Positions 31,022 to 38,247 of a stretch of 62,753 nt of DNA are shown piece by piece. Position numbers and translations under genes: made by a program. The stretch comes from Thiobacillus sp. (GTDB lineage: Bacteria > Pseudomonadota > Gammaproteobacteria > Burkholderiales > Thiobacillaceae), in NCBI GenBank assembly GCA_030679915.1, contig JAUXRY010000024.1:1-62753 (forward strand), written 5' to 3'. A model generated the notes under the pieces. It was given only the letters and a program-made list of their open reading frames with translations, was not told the DNA's origin and ran no database searches. The first letter of the stretch is position 1, and every line of letters begins with the position of its first letter.

Positions 31022-31730
31022 ATGCATATTCTCCCAACCTCCTTCAGCCGCCCCCAGGTCAAGCGGATCCGGATCCGGACGCGGGTACGGGTGCTGGCTT
31101 CGTTGCTCGCTTCATTTGCCAGCGTGAGCCCCGCTTCGGCCAGTGCCACCTCCTGCGCGGAGCCTGCTGGCGCCGCCGCCACCTTTCACGCAGCATTCAC
31201 CGACGGCACGATGGTGCTCGGGAGGGCCTCTTCCCATGGCCTGCGTGCCAAGGCATGCGGCGCCGTTATTGGCAAGACCGGATCGATGGTGTTGACCATC
31301 CAGCCCGGGAACATCGCGTTCCAAGCAGTGTCGGTCAAGATCCTGTTCATCCACGTGCCGGCCACCATCACAGTGAACACACCGTTGTCGGGACCATTCA
31401 AGACCGGACCCGGATTGAAATCGGCCGAGGTCAGCCTTAGCCAATCTGTCGGCGTCGTTCACGTTGCTGGGCTTCAGCTGCGACATCGGTCCGTTGACGC
31501 CGACACTCACGACAGGCAAGAGCGGCTCGCTGCATGGCACGACCTTCACCGGTGGCATGGAAAAAGGTTACACAGGCAAGGTTGTGGCCAATGACTTCGT
31601 CGTACCTGCTATCCAAAGCTCCAAGACCTGCCCAAAGTTGGTTGCCGCAATGGCCAATACGCTTGCGGGCCTGCCCCTTGCTCCGGGCAAGGCCTCGATC
31701 AGCATGGAAGGCGCCATCACGACCCCGTAA
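31022..31730 (+). pseudogene. Exported hypothetical protein gene with a frameshift
   Basis: The first frame (start at 31022, possibly 30995) encodes a basic N-terminus and signal peptide (RVLASLLASFASVSPASASA). It then continues TSCAEPAGAAATFHAAFTDGT on to AEVSL. The second frame continues ANLSASFTLLGFSCDIGPLT to a stop at 31730. Removing one T near 31437-31440 (CCTTA) joins AEVSL to ANLSAS and gives about 235 residues. Cysteines at the start and end of the mature part and beta-rich segments suggest a secreted beta-sandwich. I do not recognise the family. The frameshift could be natural or a sequencing error. Confidence 0.6.
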
Positions 31731-31833
31731 CGGCCGGGTAAACACCAAGCCGGATTTGTTGGGGGCGGAGGCCGAATCATCCGCAAAGCACATTCGTAAT
31801 GAGTAGTGTTGCCGCAGGCTTGCCCGAGTTCTG

Positions 31834-31849
31834 TGTGCGCTGACGTACA
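31834..31849. promoter_or_regulatory. Repeated near-palindromic motif, copy 5
   Basis: TGTGCGCTGACGTACA, matching the core of copies 1, 6 and 7 at nearly every position. It lies about 150 bases upstream of the plus-strand DsrC-like gene and is the only obvious control element in the 270-base gap 31731-32000. Confidence 0.55.
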
Positions 31850-32000
31850 GACGGGTGTTTTATCCCGAGTAAGCTTGCATGCAAGGACGTGCCCATGACT
31901 GATTACCGGAAGTTCCGGAAGGAATGTCTCGATCCTGGCTAGGCCAAGGTCACTGCATGTCCGCCTTTAAGAATTTTGATCGAACCATTGGAGAATGATC

Positions 32001-32369
32001 ATGAATGATGCAACACAGGATTTCGCACGTCCGGGCTATGAAGTCGAGCCCATTCCGGGATTCCCTCATGCCCCTCTCGACTGGTCCCTCGAACAGGCGG
32101 AGAAAATCGCTGAAACGGAAGACCTAACACTGACGGAAACGCACTGGCAGGTTGTGCGTGCGTTGCAAGAGCTGTGTTCACAACAGGCGGAATCTCCCCT
32201 GAACGCACGCGATCTTCACGATGCACTCGATGAGCATTTCCACGCCGAAGGCGGCATTAAGTATCTCTACGAACTATTCCCCGAGGGGCCGCTCGCCCAG
32301 GGCTGCCCGCTCGCCGGCCTTGAGCCGCCCGCAGGCGTTCAGGACAAGGGTATGGGCAGCGCGGTCTAA
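32001..32369 (+). CDS. DsrC/TusE-family protein lacking the penultimate cysteine
   Basis: A 122-residue protein. The start at 32001 is preferred (GGAG seven bases upstream) over an ATG six bases earlier. Family signatures are EDLTLTETHWQVVRALQEL, NARDLHDALDEHF, IKYLYELFPEGP and QGCPLAGLEPPAG. The inner cysteine (Cys102, CysA position) is present, but the position of the redox/sulfur-carrier CysB (about residue 112-113) is Gly-Val and the tail runs on as QDKGMGSAV. DsrC has both cysteines and TusE only CysB, so this belongs to a variant class whose role may be regulatory. No dsrAB or tusBCD genes are nearby. Confidence 0.85.
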   Translation: MNDATQDFARPGYEVEPIPGFPHAPLDWSLEQAEKIAETEDLTLTETHWQVVRALQELCSQQAESPLNARDLHDALDEHFHAEGGIKYLYELFPEGPLAQGCPLAGLEPPAGVQDKGMGSAV

Positions 32370-32731
32370 GCACCCGGCTACAGCATTTCATTCCGCGTAT
32401 CGGCAATCCGCATCGTTATTCTCCCCTGGATCTGAAGACGTTTGTAATCGATGGACGGGTATGCTTGGTTATGTCCACCATCAGGCGGTCAGGGGGAGGC
32501 GACGTGCTCTTTGCCAATAAGGGGTGCCATGAGATGTTCGCAATGGATTTCGAAGCAGGTGGCGAGCATGAAAATTATTTCGTCGCTGCCATTGACCACG
32601 GAAAACGTACGACAGCGTTTTCACCAGAGCCGTAAGGTAGCCCACGAAGCCTTTCTCATAAGACGGCATGATCTGGCTGCTCGTTTGCGAGGACCCAGAC
32701 CTGCCCCAATGCTGTTCGCTTAACCACTGAG

Positions 32732-32786
32732 CCGTTCGCCCTGAGCCTGTCGAAGGGCTGCCCTTCTACAGGTTAAGGGCGAACGG
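32732..32786. repeat. REP-like palindromic element
   Basis: The sequence CCGTTCGCCCTGAGCCTGTC then GAAGGG folds back on CCCTTCTACAGG then TTAAGGGCGAACGG, giving a stem of about 25 pairs with few mismatches. The GCCCTGAGCCTGTCGAAGGGC core is a dispersed element that I have seen described in many proteobacterial chromosomes. Here it stands in a non-coding region. Confidence 0.75.
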
Positions 32787-32919
32787 CACGAAACAAACAA
32801 ACTTGATAAGGCCAAAACAAACTGTATTGGATCTTGACCGCTTAGCCTTAACGCCGCCGCCTTTGCGGTGAATGCGAGAGACAGCTGGCGCACAAGAATA
32901 AAGTTGAGGCGTCCTTCAC

Positions 32920-32957
32920 GGGTTGATGTGTTGCGAGCTTTGCGAACACATCAACGG
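32920..32957. repeat. Perfect 11-bp inverted repeat (stem-loop)
   Basis: GTTGATGTGTT (32922-32932) pairs perfectly with AACACATCAAC (32945-32955), with a 12-base loop. No T-run follows on either strand, so it is more likely an operator or RNA structure than a terminator. Confidence 0.5.
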
Positions 32958-33018
32958 GACAGCCGGTGTGTATGAGGTGGTGAGATAAATCCGAGCTATA
33001 GCATTTAAATCAGGGTCA

Positions 33019-33144
33019 TTATTTTTTACGCATGATCGCAACAACCCCGGCAACGACCAAGGCCACGATCAGTACCATCCATATTCCGCCCCACCCGCTC
33101 ATGTAGCCGGTTCCCCAGCCATCCATCCAGTTACCTTGCATCAT
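33019..33144 (-). CDS. 41-residue membrane protein with Gly/Trp-rich N-terminus
   Basis: The frame reads MMQGNWMDGWGTGYMSGWGG followed by a single membrane helix (IWMVLIVALVVAGVVAIM) and a basic RKK end. AAAGGTG lies at suitable spacing before the ATG at 33144; starts at 33150 and 33141 are also possible. The organisation (short Trp/Gly-rich exterior, one helix, basic cytoplasmic end) is coherent, and a degraded copy exists at 27330-27386, which supports a real duplicated gene. Motif copy 6 is about 85 bases upstream. I do not recognise the family; function unknown. Confidence 0.65.
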   Translation of the reverse strand: MMQGNWMDGWGTGYMSGWGGIWMVLIVALVVAGVVAIMRKK

Positions 33145-33226
33145 GATCATCACCTTTTGTTTATTGGGAATGCCGCGTATCTCTACTGCAGCTCACTCCG
33201 ATTATCGGCTTCCTTGCAGATAGCTC

Positions 33227-33242
33227 TGTGCGCTGGCGTACA
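33227..33242. promoter_or_regulatory. Repeated near-palindromic motif, copy 6
   Basis: TGTGCGCTGGCGTACA, a near-perfect dyad (TGTGCGC / GCGTACA). It lies 83 bases upstream of the minus-strand 41-residue membrane protein gene and just past the end of the PQQ-type dehydrogenase gene. Confidence 0.6.
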
Positions 33243-33267
33243 CAAAGCAGAATGAAGCCGGTTTTGC

Positions 33268-34590
33268 TCAGTTCAATTTGACGGGGCTTACCCGCCACAC
33301 GATGTTGCCAACGTCATCGGCGATCAGCAGCGCACCTGCCCGATCGACCACTACACCCACCGGGCGGCCTAATGCCTGACCTTGCGCATTGCGAAATCCG
33401 GTGAGCACATCCTCGGGCATCCCGGCAGGGCGGCCTGCTTCGAACGGCACAAATATGACTTTGTAACCGCTAGGGGGTTGACGGTTCCAGGAGCCGTGCT
33501 GACCGATGAATGCGCCGCCGGCAAAGTGCTTAGGTAACAAGCTTCCCTCATAGAAAGCAAGCCCGAGCGAGGCGGTATGCGTGCCGAGTGCATAATCCGG
33601 AGCAATCGCCTTGGCCACCAAATCAGGGCGGGGCGGTTTCACGCGTGTATCGATATGCTGACCGTAATAGCTGTAAGGCCATCCGTAAAACGCGCCATCC
33701 TTCACTGAGGTCATGTAGTCGGGCACCAGATCGCTGCCGATTTCATCGCGTTCGTTGACGGTTGTCCATAGCGCACCGCTCTGAGGTTCCCAGGCTAGGC
33801 CATTCGGATTGCGCAAGCCCGAGGCAAAGATTCGCGAACGACCTGTGGCCGGATCAACTTCCAAAATGGCGGCACGATTGACCTCGTTTTGCATCCCGTT
33901 TTCGCCGACGTTGCTGTTCGATCCCACTGTGACGTACAGCCGCGAACCATCGCGGCTTGCGATTACATTTTTGGTCCAGTGATGATTGATCGGACCGGCG
34001 GGCAGGGCAATTACATTAATGCCGGGCGCGGTGATCCGGGTTTCGCCGTTGCGATAAGGAAAACGCACAAGCCCATCGGTGTTGGCAACATACAGGTCGT
34101 TCCCGAGCAGGGTCATGCCAAAGGGAGAATGGAGTCCCGACAGGAAAACCGTTCGCACTTCCGCGATGCCATCGCTATCGACATCACGCAACAGGGTGAT
34201 GCGATTGGCGCTCGGCACGCCCGCCCCCGCGCGTTTCATGACCCACTTCATGATCCAGCCCTTGATGCCTTTTCCGTCTTCTGGCTTCGGCGGGGCATTG
34301 GATTCTGCAACCAGCACATCGCCGTTGGGGAGGACGTAAAGCCAGCGCGGGTGGTCAAGACCGCTTGCAAAGGCATTCACCGCCAGGCCGGGGGCCGCCG
34401 TTGGCGTCGCGCCCGCAGGCCAGCCTTTGGCCGGGGCGATCTTGACGGTGGGTATGAGCGTGGGGTTCGGTGACGGTAACGTTGGATGGGGTCCGACGCC
34501 GGCCTGTTCCGGCAATTTCGCCACCTCACCACAGGCGCCCAGACTCAGGATCAACAGGCTAAGAAGGGGGTTTGCATAAGAGGGGCGCAT
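33268..34590 (-). CDS. PQQ-type sugar (sorbosone-like) dehydrogenase, lipoprotein
   Basis: A 440-residue protein with a lipoprotein signal ([11 protein letters not shown], Cys about 20) and a proline-rich linker ([15 protein letters not shown]). A six-bladed beta-propeller of the soluble glucose/L-sorbosone dehydrogenase family follows: [81 protein letters not shown]. Relatives bind PQQ and calcium and oxidise sugars in the periplasm, but many members are uncharacterised. GGGAG precedes the start. Calling the substrate would be a guess. Confidence 0.85.
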   Translation of the reverse strand: MRPSYANPLLSLLILSLGACGEVAKLPEQAGVGPHPTLPSPNPTLIPTVKIAPAKGWPAGATPTAAPGLAVNAFASGLDHPRWLYVLPNGDVLVAESNAPPKPEDGKGIKGWIMKWVMKRAGAGVPSANRITLLRDVDSDGIAEVRTVFLSGLHSPFGMTLLGNDLYVANTDGLVRFPYRNGETRITAPGINVIALPAGPINHHWTKNVIASRDGSRLYVTVGSNSNVGENGMQNEVNRAAILEVDPATGRSRIFASGLRNPNGLAWEPQSGALWTTVNERDEIGSDLVPDYMTSVKDGAFYGWPYSYYGQHIDTRVKPPRPDLVAKAIAPDYALGTHTASLGLAFYEGSLLPKHFAGGAFIGQHGSWNRQPPSGYKVIFVPFEAGRPAGMPEDVLTGFRNAQGQALGRPVGVVVDRAGALLIADDVGNIVWRVSPVKLN

Positions 34591-34702
34591 GGGTTTCTCC
34601 CGTTTCGATTGGTTAGGGCGTATGCCTGTTTACAGGCATTCGCAACCTGTTTCCAGGATATTCATAAGGGCTGTTCAGTGCATCGTCGACGCGGCATCTC
34701 GC

Positions 34703-35323
34703 TCAGAGTTTCGGAATGTGCAGGGTCCGGCTGATCATCAACGTGCCGGAAACGGCGAACATCAACACCAGTGGATGCAGTTGCCATGGGCCGATGTGGA
34801 TCATCCCAAACCAGAGCTGGTCGCCGATGGCACCGTAGCCGGCGGCGATGGCAATAACGATGACGAGAATGAGTGAGCTGGGGATCGGCGTACCCTCGAA
34901 ATACTTCACCTTGTCGCTGCCTTGCGCCAAGGTCTCGGCGGTGATGTTGTAGCGGGCAAGGCGGCTCACACCGCATACAACGAAGTAGATCAGGATCACG
35001 CGGTCCCAGAGGCCGTCCATGCCAACGCCATAGGCGATGGCCGCGGGTGCTACGCCGAAGGAGATGACATCGGACAGAGAATCCAGCTCGCGCCCCAGCA
35101 CCGAACTTTGCTGGCGCCAACGCGCGACGCTGCCATCGAAAACATCGAAGACGAATGCCAGTGCAACCAGCGCGCATGCAAAATACAGATGCAGCACATC
35201 CGGAGTTTGCAAATAGGTCATCACGGCGAACAGCGCTCCGACGCCGCAGGCTGCATTGGCCAGGGTGAACCAGTCCGCAAGATGAAAGCTGCGGATCATT
35301 GAGAGGTGCTTGCCATGTTTCAT
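34703..35323 (-). CDS. pssA: CDP-diacylglycerol--serine O-phosphatidyltransferase
   Basis: A 206-residue polytopic protein with the CDP-alcohol phosphotransferase motif in FDVFDGSVARWRQQSSVLG followed by RELDSLSD, matching DG(x2)AR(x8)G(x3)D(x3)D exactly. Six or so membrane helices. The closest type is PssA of the PgsA-like membrane family, which makes phosphatidylserine for phosphatidylethanolamine synthesis. No decarboxylase (psd) is adjacent. It follows the copper ATPase on the same strand with a gap of about 34 bases. Confidence 0.85.
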   Translation of the reverse strand: MKHGKHLSMIRSFHLADWFTLANAACGVGALFAVMTYLQTPDVLHLYFACALVALAFVFDVFDGSVARWRQQSSVLGRELDSLSDVISFGVAPAAIAYGVGMDGLWDRVILIYFVVCGVSRLARYNITAETLAQGSDKVKYFEGTPIPSSLILVIVIAIAAGYGAIGDQLWFGMIHIGPWQLHPLVLMFAVSGTLMISRTLHIPKL

Positions 35324-35357
35324 GTCACGGAGTCCTTGTTCTGATGCAGGTGTTCAA

Positions 35358-37541
35358 TTATTTTCGACTAGTGTTTTTTTGTATTTCCCGCTCCGCCTGC
35401 AGCCAATCCTGTTTCGTATGGCCATCCTGGTGGCCATGCTGCTCATACAGTTCATAGGCTCGCTTGGCGATCTGTTTTCGTGAATCGCCACCTTGCTTGT
35501 CTTGCGGCATCGCCGCCGTTGTACCGGAATCCCGGGAGACTCTGAGCAAGCGCGCGTTAATCGCGACAATCACGGTACTCGCGGCCATCAGCGCCGCGCC
35601 CAATGCGGGAGAAAGCAACACGCCCCAAGCGTAAAGTGCGCCGCCTGCCAGTGGAATGGCGAACGCGTTGTAGCCGGTTGCCCAGACCAGATTCTGAATC
35701 ATCTTGCTATAAGTGGCCTTGGATAGCTTAAGGAGCGCCACGACATCCAGTGGGTTGCTGCGCACCAGGATGATATCTGCGGTTTCGACGGCAACATCCG
35801 AGCCCGCCCCGATGGCGATCCCCAGATCCGCCTGTGCCAGAGCGGGTGCATCGTTCACGCCATCGCCGGTCATGGCCACCACCATGCCGCGGGACTGGAC
35901 TTCCTTGACCTTGGCGGCCTTATCTTGCGGCAGGACTTCGGCGAAGCATTCGTCCAGCCCGACCTGGTCCGAAACCCATTGGGCGACTTGCTTGTTGTCG
36001 CCGGTGAGCATCATGCACTGGATACCCATTGCCTTGAGTGCGGCAATTGCCTGCTTCGACTCGGGACGGATGATGTCGGCCAGAGCAATCGCGCCTTGCA
36101 ACTGTCCATCTATCAAAACAAAAACCACCGTTTTGCCTTGCGCCTTGAGTTCCTCCACGCGTTGGTCGTCCATCGCGATGTTCTGTTCACTCAGGTAGCC
36201 AGGGCTCACCACCTTGACCTCTTTGCCCTCGACCCTGGCCTCGGCACCTTTACCGGCAATGCCCTTGAAATTTTCAATCGACAATTTATTTTCGGTAGCG
36301 TCAGCAATAGCCTTGGCGATGGGGTGTTCGGAATGGGCTTCCACCGAGGCCGCATATTGATGCAGCGTGTCTTCGTCGACGTCCTGTGAGAACAGCAGGG
36401 TATCGGTCACGCCGAAACGGCCCTCAGTGAGGGTGCCGGTTTTGTCGAAAATGATGGCCTGTACTTTCCGGGCGCGCTCAAAGGCGGGACGATTGCGAAT
36501 CAACAATCCATTGCTCGCGGCCAGCGCTGTGGAGACCGCCACGACCAGCGGCACCGCCAGTCCCAAGGCATGCGGACAGGCGATGACCATGACCGTCACG
36601 GCACGCTCGATGGCAAAGGAAAGCTCCTTGCCCATGACGCCCAGCCAGATAAAAAAAGTGATCGCGCCACCGCTCAGGGCAATGAGGGTGAGCCACATCG
36701 CCGCGGTGTTGGCCAGATCCTGAGTCTTCGACTTACTTTCCTGGGCCTGTTTGACCAGGTCGATGACCTGGGACAGAAACGAATCCTTGCCGGTTCCCTT
36801 GACTGCGATGGTCAGCGACCCTTCGCCGTTGATGGCGCCGCCGATGACCTTGTCGTCGGTCTTTTTGGTGACCGGCGTGGATTCCCCGGTGAGCATGGCT
36901 TCATTGACCGCGCTTTCGCCCTCGGTGATGACCCCGTCGGCGGGAATCTTTTCGCCCGGTTTGATCAGGACCTTGTCATCCACTGCCAGTTCACTCAGTG
37001 GCACGTCCTTCACGCTGCCGTCGGGCATGAGTTTGTGGGCATCGGAGGGCATGAGTTTCGCCAATTCCTCCAGGGCCTTTGATGCGCCCATCACCGACCT
37101 CATCTCGATCCAATGCCCCAGCAGCATTACGTCGACGAGGGTGGCGAGTTCCCAAAAGAAGACTTTCCCGGTCAAGCCGAACACCACGGCGCTACTGTAA
37201 ACATAAGCGGTGGTGATGGCGACCGCAACCAGCGTCATCATCCCGGGCTGTCTGGATTTAAGCTCCTCGAACAGTCCTTTCAGAAACGGCCAACCACCAT
37301 AGAAGAATACGGCAGTAGACAGGCCAAACAGAATGTAGAGGTCGCCGGAGAAACGGAAGGTATCGCGCAATCCCACCAATTCCTGAAGCATCGGAGAGAG
37401 AACCAGAATCGGAAGGGTCAGAACCAGCGCGATCCAGAACCGCTTCCGGAAATCCGCGGCCATGTGGGCGTGATGATTTTGATGGTCCTGACGGGGCGGG
37501 TGTTCGTGCGCCATTTCAGGTTGATCTGAATGCGGTTCCAT
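35358..37541 (-). CDS. copB: Copper-translocating P-type ATPase, CopB type (P1B-3)
   Basis: A 727-residue heavy-metal P-type ATPase. The start at 37541 has GAGGAAG upstream and yields a His-rich N-terminus (HEHPPRQDHQNHHAHM) in place of HMA domains. Key motifs are the actuator MLTGEST, the membrane metal motif MVIACPHALG (CPH, the CopB/P1B-3 hallmark), phosphorylation site FDKTGTLTEG, the HP motif SEHPIAKAI and hinge GDGVNDAPAL. CPH pumps export copper (Cu2+ or Cu+, possibly silver). The longer frame to 37637 is not supported. A motif copy lies about 160 bases upstream. Confidence 0.93.
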   Translation of the reverse strand: MEPHSDQPEMAHEHPPRQDHQNHHAHMAADFRKRFWIALVLTLPILVLSPMLQELVGLRDTFRFSGDLYILFGLSTAVFFYGGWPFLKGLFEELKSRQPGMMTLVAVAITTAYVYSSAVVFGLTGKVFFWELATLVDVMLLGHWIEMRSVMGASKALEELAKLMPSDAHKLMPDGSVKDVPLSELAVDDKVLIKPGEKIPADGVITEGESAVNEAMLTGESTPVTKKTDDKVIGGAINGEGSLTIAVKGTGKDSFLSQVIDLVKQAQESKSKTQDLANTAAMWLTLIALSGGAITFFIWLGVMGKELSFAIERAVTVMVIACPHALGLAVPLVVAVSTALAASNGLLIRNRPAFERARKVQAIIFDKTGTLTEGRFGVTDTLLFSQDVDEDTLHQYAASVEAHSEHPIAKAIADATENKLSIENFKGIAGKGAEARVEGKEVKVVSPGYLSEQNIAMDDQRVEELKAQGKTVVFVLIDGQLQGAIALADIIRPESKQAIAALKAMGIQCMMLTGDNKQVAQWVSDQVGLDECFAEVLPQDKAAKVKEVQSRGMVVAMTGDGVNDAPALAQADLGIAIGAGSDVAVETADIILVRSNPLDVVALLKLSKATYSKMIQNLVWATGYNAFAIPLAGGALYAWGVLLSPALGAALMAASTVIVAINARLLRVSRDSGTTAAMPQDKQGGDSRKQIAKRAYELYEQHGHQDGHTKQDWLQAEREIQKNTSRK

Positions 37542-37701
37542 ATTGACGCTTCCTCTATATAGATTGCAATTCAATTTCCTGTGCGTCTGCACTGCGATTG
37601 CCAAGGGGAATGCGGCAGACAGAAAGGCCGTCCGCATATCAGCTGTTTGAGATGTTCATGTAGCTTCAAACACAGCGCGAAGTGTCCCGCTTATACCGAA
37701 A

Positions 37702-37741
37702 GTTGTATGTGCGCTGGCGTACTTAAAGTGGAAAAGCGTGT
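37702..37741. promoter_or_regulatory. Repeated near-palindromic motif, copy 7
   Basis: A 40-base block nearly the same as copy 1 (GTTGTATGTGCG-n-TGGCGTAC, then AAAG-GGAAAAGCGTGT). It lies about 160 bases before the CopB-type ATPase start on the minus strand; on the plus strand no gene follows. Confidence 0.6.
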
Positions 37742-37865
37742 CTTTCCAGCTGGACAGAGGTCAAGATAATCAGCACCAGCGAGACCTGTGCAGACCCACT
37801 TCATTTCATCTTGGTATGGCGGGGCAGGTGTTCCATGGAATCAGTATGGGAAACCCGGAAGGAAC

Positions 37866-38162
37866 CTATTTCCACATGACGTTGGATTCAGCCTTGGCTG
37901 CGGCGGAAAGCAGACCAATGAGCGGCAATGCGCGATGCGCCATGCTGACCACAGGCTCGTCCGCATCCTTGTCTTCCATGGGTGGGGTGGATTTGTCTGC
38001 CTCGATGGCGGCGGTTAACTGGCTCAGGGCTGCAGGCACATCTTCCGCCAGAATCGCGCCGGGCACAGTTGCGCTGTGCCCCATCATTTTCAGCATGGCA
38101 AGTGCGACATCCCCAAACAGGGTGATGTCGGCGTAGGCATTGGTCGTAAAAGTCACCAGCAT
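37866..38162 (-). CDS. DUF1840 protein
   Basis: A 98-residue protein, MLVTFTTNAYADITLFGDVA then LAMLKMMGHS, VPGAILAEDVPAALSQL and VSMAHRALPLIGLLSAAA: the DUF1840 family, small cytoplasmic proteins of betaproteobacteria with no known function. GAGGAAT precedes the start. A half-motif (GCGCACAGA at 38219-38227) lies about 57 bases upstream, too weak to list as a copy. Confidence 0.85.
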   Translation of the reverse strand: MLVTFTTNAYADITLFGDVALAMLKMMGHSATVPGAILAEDVPAALSQLTAAIEADKSTPPMEDKDADEPVVSMAHRALPLIGLLSAAAKAESNVMWK

Positions 38163-38247
38163 TGTGTATTCCTCAAAAAACTTATCAGTTTCAAACGTAA
38201 ACCAGTCGATGTTACCGCGCGCACAGACCCTTGCGTCCTTTATCCCG

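Larger units (their letters stand above)
32370..33018. other. Gene-poor region with two large inverted repeats
   Basis: About 650 bases without a convincing gene. A plus-strand frame from ATG 32471 to TAA 32635 (54 codons, HEMFAMDFEAGGEHENYF in the middle) is open and reads like protein but has no ribosome site; it is reported only as a possibility. A long REP-like hairpin (32732-32786) and a second perfect 11-bp stem (32922-32955) follow. Confidence 0.4.

Noticed and set aside
32451..32723. Plus-strand frame of 90 codons in the gene-poor interval
   Set aside because: No ribosome site and a biased composition; another frame in the same place (32471-32635) looks slightly better but is also unsupported.
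23697..37741. Reading the repeated motif as FNR/CRP boxes or a CRISPR array
   Set aside because: The core lacks TTGAT-N4-ATCAA and TGTGA-N6-TCACA, and the copies are kilobases apart, single and in promoter regions, unlike CRISPR repeats.
38205..38228. Possible eighth copy of the repeated motif before DUF1840
   Set aside because: Only the half-site GCGCACAGA matches; the other half departs at most positions.
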